Positions 19,986 through 28,866 of a stretch of 64,000 nt of DNA are shown here, in pieces (position 1 is the first letter of the stretch; each line of letters begins with the position of its first letter). The DNA comes from Okeanomitos corallinicola TIOX110. Its GTDB lineage: Bacteria > Cyanobacteriota > Cyanobacteriia > Cyanobacteriales > Nostocaceae. A program made the position numbers and the translations under genes. The stretch spans positions 124,001-188,000 of the forward strand of contig NZ_CP150886.1 in assembly GCF_038050375.1 (NCBI RefSeq), written 5' to 3'. The notes beneath the pieces are model-generated. The model made no database searches. It had not been told where the DNA came from and was given only the letters and a program-made list of their open reading frames with translations.

Positions 19986-20816
19986 CTAAATAAAAAACTT
20001 TCTCAGATTTTCTACAAATACTGATGTATTTTCTAAATGAACATTATGACCAGCTTGATGAATTATTTGTATTTTAGCAGTTTCATTTATATGAGACATG
20101 ACTTTATTAATGCGGATGAATTTTTCATCATATTCACCGACTAATAACAGCAAAGGTACTTGATTTTCTTTGAATTCATCCCACAAGGAAGATTGATATC
20201 CAGTACCCAAAAATTGTAGTGATTTACCCAGAAGTAGCGGATTATTTCCTAATCTATTTGCTAACATATTTTGATAACCTGGATGATTTTTGAGATTACC
20301 AAAAATTGCTTGATTGTACCAGTAATCTAAAAATAATTGAAACTCACCTGGATCAATCATTCTGATTAACTTGCGAGTGATTTGGTAATCTGTTTTAATC
20401 CGAGCTAATCTTTCAGCATTATTTTGTAATCCTGGTGATGCAGATTCTAGGATAACTTTAATAAATCTTTCCGGAAAATGTAAGGTGAGATAGAGTCCTA
20501 GTCTTCCTCCCATTGAATAACCTACTAAATAACACGTTTGAATTTCTAATTGGTCTAGTAAGTTAATGATACCTTGGGCGGTGTTTTCAATTTTATAGCA
20601 TTCATCACCTGCTAAAACTTGAGTTTTACCATGTCCTGGTAAGTCTAGGGTCAAAAATGAAAAATCATTACCTAATAATTTGATGGGTTCATCGAATTCA
20701 TATATATTTCCCATGAAACCATGTAAAAACAGAATTACTGGTTTATCTGGGTTGTTAACAAAAGAATAGTGAAAATCATAGGGTTGATATGATACGTCTA
20801 CTGTTGATAAGTTCAT
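19986..20816 (-). CDS. menH: 2-succinyl-6-hydroxy-2,4-cyclohexadiene-1-carboxylate synthase MenH (alpha/beta hydrolase)
   Basis: Alpha/beta-hydrolase-fold lyase of the menaquinone/phylloquinone pathway; in cyanobacteria the product feeds vitamin K1, the quinone of photosystem I. Visible landmarks are LFLHGFMGN (oxyanion region), LDLPGHGKT, the nucleophile elbow GYSMGGRLGLYL (Ser101), LLLVGEYDEKF (acid Asp) and HQAGHNVHLEN (His). The GRLGLYLTLHFPERF and ESASPGL segments are typical of MenH rather than general esterases. The length of 276 is normal. ATG start at 20816. No other men gene is adjacent, so the assignment rests on sequence; a different alpha/beta hydrolase is the alternative. Confidence 0.82.
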   Translation of the reverse strand: MNLSTVDVSYQPYDFHYSFVNNPDKPVILFLHGFMGNIYEFDEPIKLLGNDFSFLTLDLPGHGKTQVLAGDECYKIENTAQGIINLLDQLEIQTCYLVGYSMGGRLGLYLTLHFPERFIKVILESASPGLQNNAERLARIKTDYQITRKLIRMIDPGEFQLFLDYWYNQAIFGNLKNHPGYQNMLANRLGNNPLLLGKSLQFLGTGYQSSLWDEFKENQVPLLLLVGEYDEKFIRINKVMSHINETAKIQIIHQAGHNVHLENTSVFVENLRKFFI

Positions 20817-21114
20817 GTATGTAAAATGAGTTTTGATGAGGATCTTAGTTTTTAAGATATTTTTAATCTATCTTAACTACAAGCAAAATCTAAGAATTTC
20901 ATAATTAATTCTAGAAATTATTGCTTTCACCTCTTTTATTTTGGAAATCACCTATGGTGACTATTACTCGAACTAAGCTATATATAAATCTTATATTCTA
21001 GTTTGTATAACAAAATGATACTGATAGAATTAATGAACAAAAACTTTCTTAATTTTTCAATAAATTAGGATTATTAGAAAATACCACATAAGTTTAATTA
21101 AGTTTTGATAAAGT

Positions 21115-22482
21115 ATGGCAAATTTGAGTGTTTTATCCGTAATTCTACGTCAACGTCGTCAAAAACTAGCAGAGTTAATTGATTTTCCTGCTGTTCTGTG
21201 GTCTGGAGGCAGTAATTCTCGGAACTTCCCCGCAAATACCTTTCCATTTCGTGCTAACAGTCATTTTCTCTATTTTGCGGGAATTCCCCTGCAAAACGCC
21301 GCCATTCGTCTGCAAGGGGGCAATCTGCAACTATTTATAGATGACCCTAAACCCAGTAGCGCCCTTTGGCATGGAGAAACCCCCAGTCGTGAAGAAATAG
21401 CGGCTAAAATCGGTGCGGATGATGCTAGACCCATGGCAGAATTAAATGATTTTATAGAAAATGTGGCCACTGTTCCGGTTCAAGATGCGGCTACTTGGAC
21501 ACAACAATCTCAATTATTAGATAGATGGATTTTACCGAAAAATCAACTTGAGGGGATTGATTTAGATTTAGCTAAGGCGATTATTTCTTTGCGTATAATC
21601 CACGATGAGATGGCATTGGCAGAATTACGTAAAGCTGCGGTAGTCAGTGTGGAAGCACATCAAGCGGGAATGGCTGCAACCAGGAAGGCAAAATTAGAAG
21701 CGGAAGTGCGTGCAGCCATGGAAGCAGTAATTATGGGTCAGAATATGACGACTGCTTATACCAGTATTGTGACTGTACACGGGGAAATTTTACATAATGG
21801 TCATTATTATCACTCTCTCCAACCAGGAGATTTATTATTAGCTGACGTGGGTGCGGAAACGGAGAGTGGTTGGGCGGCGGATATTACCCGGACTTGGCCT
21901 GTATCTGGGAAGTTTTCACCTACTCAGCGAGATATTTATGATCTTGTTTTAGCTGCCCATGATGCTTGTATTGAAAATATTTTCCCTGGTGTGGAATATG
22001 GGGATATTCATTTAATAGCAGCGATGGTAATTGCGGAAGGTTTAGTTGATTTGGGAATTTTGCGAGGAAAACCCGAAGACTTGGTAAAAATGGATCTTCA
22101 TGCCTTATTTTTCCCCCACGGAATTGGCCATTTATTAGGTTTAGATGTCCATGATATGGAAGATTTAGGAGATTTGGCAGGATATGAGGAAGGTAGGAAA
22201 AGAAGCGATCGCTTTGGGTTAAGCTATTTACGGTTAAATCGTTCTTTAAAACCTGGAATGTTGGTGACAATTGAACCGGGATTTTATCAAGTTCCAGCAA
22301 TTTTAAATAATCCTAAAACCCGTGATCAATATCAATATTTAGTTAACTGGGAACGTTTAGAACAGTTTGCAGATGTGCGGGGAATTAGAATTGAGAATGA
22401 TGTGTTGGTGACAGAATCAGGGAGTGAGGTTTTAACTGCTGCTTTACCCACTCAAGCTGAGGAAATAGAAAATTTAGTTTAG
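21115..22482 (+). CDS. pepP: Aminopeptidase P family protein (Xaa-Pro aminopeptidase)
   Basis: Metallopeptidase of family M24B, releasing the N-terminal residue from peptides with Pro in position 2. The N-terminal creatinase-like domain (about 1-165, with FPFRANSHFLYFAGIP) precedes the pita-bread catalytic domain. Metal ligands are seen in LLADVGAETESGWAADITRTWP (two Asp), HGIGHLLGLDVHD (His), TIEPGFY (Glu) and GIRIENDVLV (Glu). At 455 residues the length fits. It is expected to be cytoplasmic, needing two Mn ions. ATG start at 21115. It converges with the membrane hydrolase gene downstream, with a hairpin repeat between them. Confidence 0.92.
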   Translation: MANLSVLSVILRQRRQKLAELIDFPAVLWSGGSNSRNFPANTFPFRANSHFLYFAGIPLQNAAIRLQGGNLQLFIDDPKPSSALWHGETPSREEIAAKIGADDARPMAELNDFIENVATVPVQDAATWTQQSQLLDRWILPKNQLEGIDLDLAKAIISLRIIHDEMALAELRKAAVVSVEAHQAGMAATRKAKLEAEVRAAMEAVIMGQNMTTAYTSIVTVHGEILHNGHYYHSLQPGDLLLADVGAETESGWAADITRTWPVSGKFSPTQRDIYDLVLAAHDACIENIFPGVEYGDIHLIAAMVIAEGLVDLGILRGKPEDLVKMDLHALFFPHGIGHLLGLDVHDMEDLGDLAGYEEGRKRSDRFGLSYLRLNRSLKPGMLVTIEPGFYQVPAILNNPKTRDQYQYLVNWERLEQFADVRGIRIENDVLVTESGSEVLTAALPTQAEEIENLV

Positions 22483-22508
22483 AAATTATCAGTTAGGGGT
22501 TTAGCAAG

Positions 22509-22602
22509 GTTTGTAGTGAGGAATTTATTCTGATTTGAGGAGTCCTCACTACGCAATCATCTCAAGATTTTTGACATTACTTAATCTGCCTTGATTTATT
22601 CT
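22509..22602. repeat. Dispersed repeat with 10-bp hairpin (pair with 4514-4576)
   Basis: GTAGTGAGGA (22513-22522) pairs perfectly with TCCTCACTAC (22543-22552). The downstream part CATCTCAAGATTTTTGACAT then TTACTTAATCT matches 4530-4560. Sitting between two convergent genes, the hairpin may also serve as a two-way terminator. Confidence 0.6.
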
Positions 22603-22632
22603 CCTGCTTTTACATGACTTTTTCAGCCAGCC

Positions 22633-23208
22633 CTAATGAGGAATTTTCAGATAAAATTGATAATAACCAATCCAATAAAATAGATTAATGACAACTAATA
22701 AACCTGTACCTAAATAAGATTTTGTTTTGGGGAATAAAAAAACAGTTGCACCTAAAACTAATAAAATTTCTCCAAAGGCAGCAAGGTTTCCATAATGATT
22801 GACATCCCAATAGGAAACAGGACTAATAAAACGATAATTACTGAACGGGAAAAAATGACGATGTGCATCATTATTATGCACTGGTAAATCTAATAAAGAG
22901 TGCAATACCATACTGATAAAGCCAATTTTAATAATTTGCCAGTTAGCAAGATGGGAAATTAAAATACCCAGTAAAGCTAAAGGAATGGAATGAAAGATAC
23001 TAACAATAAATTGCCAAAAAGGTTGATAATAAACCTCAGACCAAATTTGCTGTTCTGGTAAACGGTAAACAAACTTCATCAAAAAGTAGAACACAAATAT
23101 GGGAACATCAGGAAGAACTGCACCGATGAGAATAGCTGGACTGGCTTGGTTGCGTAGTTGTTGATTGAAGATTACTAAATTGAGAATGGCATGACTGGGA
23201 GTATTCAT
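22633..23208 (-). CDS. Polytopic membrane protein, YdjM-like putative metal-dependent hydrolase family
   Basis: A 191-residue membrane protein. The N terminus MNTPSHAILNLVIF and the block GFISMVLHSLLDLPVHNNDAHRHFFP, with several conserved His and Asp, match the inner-membrane putative hydrolase family related to YdjM. About four hydrophobic segments are visible (ILIGAVLPDVPIFVFYFLM; IPLALLGILISHLA; FGEILLVLGATVFLF; GLLVVINLFYWIGYY). The PSH, PD and HSLLD...H residues could bind metal within the membrane. The substrate is unknown. ATG start at 23208. It diverges from the GH57 gene, and the 63-bp gap must hold both promoters. Confidence 0.7.
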   Translation of the reverse strand: MNTPSHAILNLVIFNQQLRNQASPAILIGAVLPDVPIFVFYFLMKFVYRLPEQQIWSEVYYQPFWQFIVSIFHSIPLALLGILISHLANWQIIKIGFISMVLHSLLDLPVHNNDAHRHFFPFSNYRFISPVSYWDVNHYGNLAAFGEILLVLGATVFLFPKTKSYLGTGLLVVINLFYWIGYYQFYLKIPH

Positions 23209-23271
23209 TTTTCTTTCTTTGGCGCCAGATTGTTAGTTATACATTATTACTGAATTACTGAGGCATTATAA

Positions 23272-24759
23272 ATGTTGAAATTACCAGATAATTTACCTAA
23301 GTTACCCGAAATTATTGATGATATGCCAAATATCTGTGGTTGGGAACAAGAAGTATTGACTGTAGTTAACCACGATGAACCTGTTTTTTTACCAACTACT
23401 AATCTGAAATTAGCAGATATTAATGCAGTATTTGCGATCGCTTTACATATGCACCAACCTACTATTCCAGCAGGAAATAATGGTTCATTGATCAGCAATT
23501 TGCAATATATGTTTGCACATCAGCAGGAAGGAGATAACCACAATGCTGCCCCTTTTGCTAATTGTTATAGTCGGATGGGAGACTTTATTCCTGAATTAGT
23601 TGCACAAGGTTGTAATCCCCGTGTGATGTTGGATTATTCTGGTAATCTTTTATGGGGACTGATACAAATGGGTAGAAGTGATATTATCAATAATCTCAAA
23701 CGTATCACTTGCGATCCTACTTACCAGCCCTATGTAGAATGGTTGGGGACTATGTGGAGTCATGCTGTTATCCCTTCCACACCCATAGCAGATATTAAAC
23801 TACACATTATCGCTTGGCAACATTATTTTGCCGCAATTTTTGGCTGGGAAGCATTAGCAAGGGTGAAAGGATTTTCCCCTCCAGAAATGCACTTACCAAA
23901 CCATCCAGATACCTTATTTGCATTTATCAAAGCTTTGAAAGAATGTGGTTATCATTGGTTATTAGTCCAAGAACATACTGTAGAAACAATTAATGGTCAA
24001 TCTTTAAATTATAAACATTTACCACATCGGTTAATCGCTCGCAATTCCCAAGGAGAAGAAATTAGTATTACTGCATTAATTAAAACCCAAGGTTCAGACA
24101 CTAAATTAGTCGCCCAAATGCAACCATATTATGAAGCAAAAACTTTATCTAAACAAAAATTAGGTAATGTTGTCATACCGCCTATAGTTAGTCAAATAGG
24201 TGATGGTGAAAACGGTGGGGTGATGATGAATGAGTTTCCCAGCGGTTTCAAACAAGCTTGGGGGGATATGGTGCAAAATGGCGGGGGTAAAACTGGTGTT
24301 GTCGGTGTTTGCGGTACAGAATATTTAGAATTATTAGCAGCAGCAGGTTGTCAACCCGAAGACTTTCCCACCTGTCAAGCAGTTGGACAACATCAAATCT
24401 GGGCGCAAATTGCCGAAGATAATGATCAACCAGATGCTGTAGAAAATGCTATTCAAGAACTAAAAAAGAATCAACCCAATTTCCATATGGATGGGGGATC
24501 ATGGACTAATCATATTAGTTGGGTGCAAGGATATGAAAATGTTTTATCTCCCATGTACAAATTGAGTAATTTATTTCATCATAAATTTGACGATTTATTA
24601 TCTCATCAATCCCATGCAAATCTGACTCAACATAGTCAATACCGCCAACTTTTATTACATAATCTCCTATTACAAACTAGCTGTTTTCGCTATTGGGGAC
24701 AAGGTATTTGGACAGATTATGCCCAGGAAATTTACCGAGGTGGAGAGCAATTACTTTGA
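23272..24759 (+). CDS. Glycoside hydrolase family 57 protein
   Basis: A 495-residue protein whose core starts near residue 60 with IALHMHQPTIPAG, the HxHQP motif at the first strand of the GH57 barrel. PRVMLDYSGNLLWGL, GTMWSHAVIPSTP, WLLVQEHTV and DGGSWTNHISW follow. GH57 enzymes are retaining alpha-amylases, branching enzymes or 4-alpha-glucanotransferases acting on alpha-glucans. This one resembles the uncharacterised cyanobacterial group, so a role in glycogen metabolism is inference. The first ~55 residues are not part of the barrel. No signal peptide, so cytoplasmic. The stop codon falls at the start of the 142-bp inverted-repeat element downstream. Confidence 0.85.
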   Translation: MLKLPDNLPKLPEIIDDMPNICGWEQEVLTVVNHDEPVFLPTTNLKLADINAVFAIALHMHQPTIPAGNNGSLISNLQYMFAHQQEGDNHNAAPFANCYSRMGDFIPELVAQGCNPRVMLDYSGNLLWGLIQMGRSDIINNLKRITCDPTYQPYVEWLGTMWSHAVIPSTPIADIKLHIIAWQHYFAAIFGWEALARVKGFSPPEMHLPNHPDTLFAFIKALKECGYHWLLVQEHTVETINGQSLNYKHLPHRLIARNSQGEEISITALIKTQGSDTKLVAQMQPYYEAKTLSKQKLGNVVIPPIVSQIGDGENGGVMMNEFPSGFKQAWGDMVQNGGGKTGVVGVCGTEYLELLAAAGCQPEDFPTCQAVGQHQIWAQIAEDNDQPDAVENAIQELKKNQPNFHMDGGSWTNHISWVQGYENVLSPMYKLSNLFHHKFDDLLSHQSHANLTQHSQYRQLLLHNLLLQTSCFRYWGQGIWTDYAQEIYRGGEQLL

Positions 24760-24900
24760 TTATTTGGCGTTGCTGATAGCCTGCGTTCAGCCATATTGAA
24801 GTATGAAATCAAAAAAATAAACAAATCAAACTTTTACTCTCTGCGACTCTGCGCCTCTGCGTGAAAAAAATCATACTCTGAATCAGCAATGCCAAATAAT
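24759..24900. mobile_element. 142-bp element with terminal inverted repeats (MITE-like)
   Basis: It begins ATTATTTGGCGTTGCTGAT (24759) and ends with the inverse, ATCAGCAATGCCAAATAAT (24900): terminal inverted repeats with a single mismatch over about 19 bases. The interior has GCGACTCTGCGCCTCTGCGTG and no coding capacity. The left end covers the final base of the GH57 stop codon and the right end touches the stop codon of the next gene. Confidence 0.7.
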
Positions 24901-25503
24901 TTACCTTCTCACAACTACTTGAAAAGAATTCAAATATCCGACAATAGTTTTAGATAAATTTGCACGTTGTTTTTTAGAAACTATAGCCATGACTTGATAT
25001 AATCTTCCTTCAGCTACATACATTCTATTGGTTGTTACTTTCCCTGATGAATCTACATATTGAATTTCCATGCCTGGATGACCATTAGAACTGCGAATAT
25101 TTTTGGCACTAATTAAATTACTTTGAGTAACTTTTAAAGTATTTACCTTAGTATCATTCAATATTTTTTGAGGACTGGTCATTTTTGCGTAGCTGTAAGG
25201 AAATTCATTATATGTGACTAAATAGGCAACTTCCTGTTCTGGTGGTTGGGCTACAAATATTTCTAAATCTATTTCTCCCATCCGCGTTTTTTGGACTTGA
25301 GTATCTGTTTTTGGTCTTCCTGGCATTAAGACCTGAAAACTTTTATCGGGGGGAGTGAATACTTGCCATTTTGGTTGTACTACTTCCGATACAGGTGGTT
25401 TTTTGGGGGAGGATAGATGTTTTGCTTGTGTTGGTGCAGCCAAAATTAAGCCACTGCATAGTAAAGTAGCGGTGGTGAAAGGGAGTAAAAATTTGATAGT
25501 CAT
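24901..25503 (-). CDS. Secreted hypothetical protein
   Basis: A 200-residue protein with a clear signal peptide (MTIKFLLPFTTATLLCSGLILA, then a cleavage-like APTQAKH). The mature part has WQVFTPPDKSFQVLMPGRPKT, a pattern found in many cyanobacterial exported proteins of unknown function, then a compact alternating region (MEIQYVDSSGKVTTNRMYVAEGRLYQVMAIVS) ending near the C terminus. It is likely periplasmic or outer-membrane associated. I know no biochemical role. It is transcribed in the same direction as glucokinase, 39 bp downstream of that gene, so the two are probably co-transcribed. Confidence 0.8.
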   Translation of the reverse strand: MTIKFLLPFTTATLLCSGLILAAPTQAKHLSSPKKPPVSEVVQPKWQVFTPPDKSFQVLMPGRPKTDTQVQKTRMGEIDLEIFVAQPPEQEVAYLVTYNEFPYSYAKMTSPQKILNDTKVNTLKVTQSNLISAKNIRSSNGHPGMEIQYVDSSGKVTTNRMYVAEGRLYQVMAIVSKKQRANLSKTIVGYLNSFQVVVRR

Positions 25504-25542
25504 ATTTGTAGCCTTCCCAGATAGAGAATTTACTGCTGATAT

Positions 25543-26568
25543 TTATAACCTAGCGGCAGACAAAGCAGCACCTATTAATCCTACTTGTTGATTGAGAATT
25601 ATGTGAACCGGTATTTCTTCTAGGAGAGAACGCATTCTGCCTTTTTGGGTAAAATTTAACATAAAGCTGCCATCTTCCATTAAAGGTAAAATTTTGGGGG
25701 CGATACCTCCAGCTATGTATAATCCACCATAGGGTAGGAGTTTTAGGGCTAAGTTACCGGCTTCTGCACCGTAAATTTCTATAAACAGTTGGATGGTTTG
25801 TTCGGAAAGGCGATCGCTTTTGGCTAAGGCTGCACTACCAATGGCTGCACCAGGATCAGCGGTTTTTTCGGCTCTACCGGCTTCTTGTTCCCAGGTTCTG
25901 ATAATTTGGGCTATTTCTGGGTTTTCGCTGTCTATTTGGCGATCGCGTAAAAATTGATAAATGGATGTAATTCCTAAACCAGAAACTACCCGTTCTACAG
26001 AAACTCGCTGAATATCATGTCTATTTAACAGATATTTCAATAATTGAAATTCTAACTCATTGCGGGGCGCAAAGTCTGCGTGTCCACCTTCGGAGGGAAA
26101 CACTTGATATTGGTGGCCTTGTTTAATTAAAAATCCTTGTCCTAAACCTGTTCCTGCACCAATTACAGCCATGGGTGCATCGCTTTGATGTTTACCAGTT
26201 TGTAATGTCAGTAAATCCTGTTTTGTTAACCCAAAAATACCATAACCAACGGCTGCAAAATCGTTAATCAGGGAAACAGCCGGGATGTTTAATTGTTGAC
26301 ATAATCTGGCTGTGTCTAAAAACCAGGCCAGGTTAGTTAATTTGGCGGTGTTGTTCACTACAGGCCCTGCGATCGCAAAACAGGCTTTTGCTGGTGTAGA
26401 TGAATTGGCAGCGGCTAAAAATTTCTGTACTATTGGCACTAAATCAGGAAAATCTCCACTGCGGTAACTTTCCTCGTACAAGGTCTTTAAGGCAGAATTT
26501 TCGCCAGACTCCACCAGTCTTAAAATCGTTTTCGTGCCGCCGATATCTCCTGCTAATAGTAATGTCAT
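25543..26568 (-). CDS. glk: Glucokinase
   Basis: ATP-dependent phosphorylation of glucose to glucose-6-phosphate. The 341-residue protein belongs to the bacterial glucokinase (Glk) family rather than ROK. It has the phosphate-1 motif LAGDIGGTKTILRL at the N terminus, SLINDFAAVGYGI with the catalytic Asp, GAGTGLGQGFL, and EGGHADFAPRNELEFQLL, the hallmark block of the family. The C-terminal GGLYIAGGIAPKILPLM matches the adenosine motif. It is cytoplasmic. ATG start at 26568. The phosphatase gene upstream on the same strand is 56 bp away, so a glk-centred transcript including the secreted protein gene downstream is plausible. Confidence 0.93.
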   Translation of the reverse strand: MTLLLAGDIGGTKTILRLVESGENSALKTLYEESYRSGDFPDLVPIVQKFLAAANSSTPAKACFAIAGPVVNNTAKLTNLAWFLDTARLCQQLNIPAVSLINDFAAVGYGIFGLTKQDLLTLQTGKHQSDAPMAVIGAGTGLGQGFLIKQGHQYQVFPSEGGHADFAPRNELEFQLLKYLLNRHDIQRVSVERVVSGLGITSIYQFLRDRQIDSENPEIAQIIRTWEQEAGRAEKTADPGAAIGSAALAKSDRLSEQTIQLFIEIYGAEAGNLALKLLPYGGLYIAGGIAPKILPLMEDGSFMLNFTQKGRMRSLLEEIPVHIILNQQVGLIGAALSAARL

Positions 26569-26624
26569 AAAATTTATCAGTTAGTTAATTGCCGGGTAAT
26601 TTGTCAATCCCTAAATTCAGAGAT

Positions 26625-27272
26625 TTACACAAATCTTACTACTTCTTCTGTTGTCGTCAAATGAGAAGTATCTCCTTTTAGTTCTAGCAACCATTGGGAT
26701 TCTTGACGCACAATTTTCACTAAAGAACATAATGTGGCTTTAACTTCATCTTTAGCTTGATCTCCGACAAATCCCATTGCTGCACCCAACACAGAAGCAC
26801 CATGGGCGACTAAAAGAATATCATTTGGCCAGTATTCCGCAGCTAAACACCTAGCAGTTTGGGCAGAACGGTATCTCACTTGTTCGTGAGTTTCCGGATA
26901 TTTAGCAGCTATCTGGGCTGTATAACCTGTATCTATTCTGGGAAATAATGCTTTTAATTCTGGGGTGGAGAGTCTTTCCGGTTCGTCTGTCATCCACTCT
27001 GGGTTTAACCATTCACTTAAACCAGTTTCTAGTCTAATGTCTAAATCTAATGCTTCGGCGACGGCGTTAGCTGTTTGTACTGTTCTTAAAAATGGAGAGG
27101 CAAAAATATGTTTGATGTTTTCTGTTTTTAGTCTTTGTGCTAATTGTTGTGCCTGGATAAACCCATCATCTGACAATGGTGGATCATAGCGTTTTTCGGC
27201 TGTGAGAAACCAGTCAGGGTTCACAAAATCAAGGCGGTTGGCGTGTCTGGCGATCCAAATTATTTGACTCAT
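26625..27272 (-). CDS. Histidine phosphatase superfamily protein (phosphoglycerate-mutase-like)
   Basis: A 215-residue branch-1 histidine phosphatase. The phospho-acceptor His is in WIARHANRLDF; the usual RHG is RHA here. The second block is FASPFLRTVQTANAVAEAL, and the distal catalytic pair is in LSEWLNPEW (Glu) and LLVAHGASVLGAA (His). Members act as phosphoglycerate mutases or as phosphatases on sugars, nucleotides or proteins; the substrate cannot be told. The neighbouring glucokinase suggests sugar phosphates, but this is positional inference. No signal peptide. ATG start at 27272. Confidence 0.85.
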   Translation of the reverse strand: MSQIIWIARHANRLDFVNPDWFLTAEKRYDPPLSDDGFIQAQQLAQRLKTENIKHIFASPFLRTVQTANAVAEALDLDIRLETGLSEWLNPEWMTDEPERLSTPELKALFPRIDTGYTAQIAAKYPETHEQVRYRSAQTARCLAAEYWPNDILLVAHGASVLGAAMGFVGDQAKDEVKATLCSLVKIVRQESQWLLELKGDTSHLTTTEEVVRFV

Positions 27273-27482
27273 GGGAGAAATTATACAGATGTTAATGTAA
27301 AGAACTTTGACGAGTTCCCAATTTAATATACTCTTGCGTAGGACTAATGTTAATGCTGATTACGTATTTTTTCCATTTATTTGAGAGTTGGCATCTGTTT
27401 ATCTTACCTGAGTTGATAGTGGTAGAGTATAGTTCCAAAAAACATAGACAAATATCTCATGCCTTTCATTATTTTTCTAATT

Positions 27483-28157
27483 TTATCTGACATTCCGCAC
27501 TAAAAAATTATCCTGCCCACAACTTTTTTGAGAACGTCTTAAAATCTCTGCACTACAAATACTAGCTTTACCATCTTTGGAATAACAAAAAAATACTTCT
27601 TTGAGAAATCTACCAGAATCAGAACAATAGGGAGCAATACCATTAACTGTAAATTGTTTGTTAGAACTGATAAAGGCAGTTTTAAAATCTTGAATGGTAG
27701 TACGAAATGGTTTTTTTGGGACTTGATAAGCTGAAGGAATATTTAGAGAATGTTTTAAATTTCTACTTAATGTTAAATATTCTCTAGGTTTTTGACCTGT
27801 ACAAGTTCCATGTTTTTTCCATTCATGATCAAAAAGTCGTTCATTGGGGAATAAACCTGTAAACTTTTGTTTCAGTAATGGGGGTAATTTTTCAGTGGAA
27901 CAGTTAGCGGGATAACCTTTTTTGTATTGTGGCCAAAGTCCATGTAGCACAAAACCATATTTTTTTCCTATTCCGCATTGTTGTGTATCGCGTTTTCCAT
28001 TTCTGGCACAATGATCAGGAGACCAGGATAATGTTAAAACATAAAAATCAAATTTACCAGGAGTATCGGGAGTCTGTGCGATCGCATGATCTGTTATTGG
28101 TACGGTAATTAGTAATAAGGAAGATGCAGCTACAAGATTTTTTATTGACAAATTCAT
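27483..28157 (-). CDS. Secreted ribonuclease T2 family protein
   Basis: A 224-residue protein with a signal peptide (LVAASSLLLITVPITDHAIA). Both RNase T2 active-site blocks are intact: CAS1 GFVLHGLWPQY and CAS2 DHEWKKHGTC, supplying the two catalytic histidines plus the Glu/Lys pair. Several cysteines (CARNGK, QQCGIG, NCSTEK, KHGTC, and CYSKDGKASICS toward the C terminus) fit the disulfide-rich fold. It would cleave RNA non-specifically in the periplasm or outside the cell, perhaps for phosphate or nucleotide scavenging. It stands alone. The start is the ATG at 28157. Confidence 0.9.
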   Translation of the reverse strand: MNLSIKNLVAASSLLLITVPITDHAIAQTPDTPGKFDFYVLTLSWSPDHCARNGKRDTQQCGIGKKYGFVLHGLWPQYKKGYPANCSTEKLPPLLKQKFTGLFPNERLFDHEWKKHGTCTGQKPREYLTLSRNLKHSLNIPSAYQVPKKPFRTTIQDFKTAFISSNKQFTVNGIAPYCSDSGRFLKEVFFCYSKDGKASICSAEILRRSQKSCGQDNFLVRNVR

Positions 28158-28320
28158 AGCTAATTATTCTGATCCTAAAAGTCTTTTAAGTTACTATACT
28201 CTATTTATGCCATCAATAAAAGACCAATACACAGATCCCCTACTTATTTGGGAAGTTGAGGATCTCAATCCCTGAACAATGTAAACTACATTTACAGTAA
28301 TTCAGGAGGACTAAATAAAG

Positions 28321-28866
28321 TTGGACAAGTTATTAAAAATATCAAACTTGATTGATATCTGCACAGAGAGGATCGGCCGTTGGACAAGTTGGTTAGTTTT
28401 GGTAATGGTGATTCTGGGTGTGTGGAATGTGACAGGTAGATACTTAAGTAGATTAATTGGTAACAATCTTACCTCTAACGCTTACATAGAATCCCAATGG
28501 TATATCTTTGATTTGGTTTTTCTCTTAGGTGCAGCTTACACCCTCAAACATAATGAACACGTGCGAGTAGATATATTTTATAGTAATTTATCTGGCAAAA
28601 AAAAGGCGATCGCCGACCTATTTGGGACAGTATTTTTTCTGATTCCATTTTGCATTATGGTAATTATTTTTTCTTGGGATGCCATTATCGCATCTTGGCA
28701 AACTTGGGAAATATCACCAGATCCCGGCGGTTTACCCCGCTACCCCATTAAAACTATGATCATTGTTTCCTTTGTCATGTTAATTATTCAAGGCATTTCC
28801 GAAGCGATTAAAAACATAGCTATCATCACCAACAGATTACCAGCGGAGGAAAACCATGACCTATGA
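28321..28866 (+). CDS. TRAP transporter small permease (DctQ-type)
   Basis: A 181-residue membrane protein with four hydrophobic helices (WTSWLVLVMVILGVWNV; WYIFDLVFLLGAAYTL; GTVFFLIPFCIMVIIFSW; TMIIVSFVMLIIQGISEA) and the conserved KHNEHVRVDIFYSNLS loop of DctQ subunits. It begins with TTG, supported by AGGAGG about 10 bases upstream and by homology-like sequence from the first residue. It overlaps the large permease gene by 11 bp, so the two are translationally coupled. It pairs with the large subunit to form the sodium-driven membrane part of a TRAP transporter. The binding protein is probably the one at 35766-36866. Confidence 0.92.
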   Translation: MDKLLKISNLIDICTERIGRWTSWLVLVMVILGVWNVTGRYLSRLIGNNLTSNAYIESQWYIFDLVFLLGAAYTLKHNEHVRVDIFYSNLSGKKKAIADLFGTVFFLIPFCIMVIIFSWDAIIASWQTWEISPDPGGLPRYPIKTMIIVSFVMLIIQGISEAIKNIAIITNRLPAEENHDL

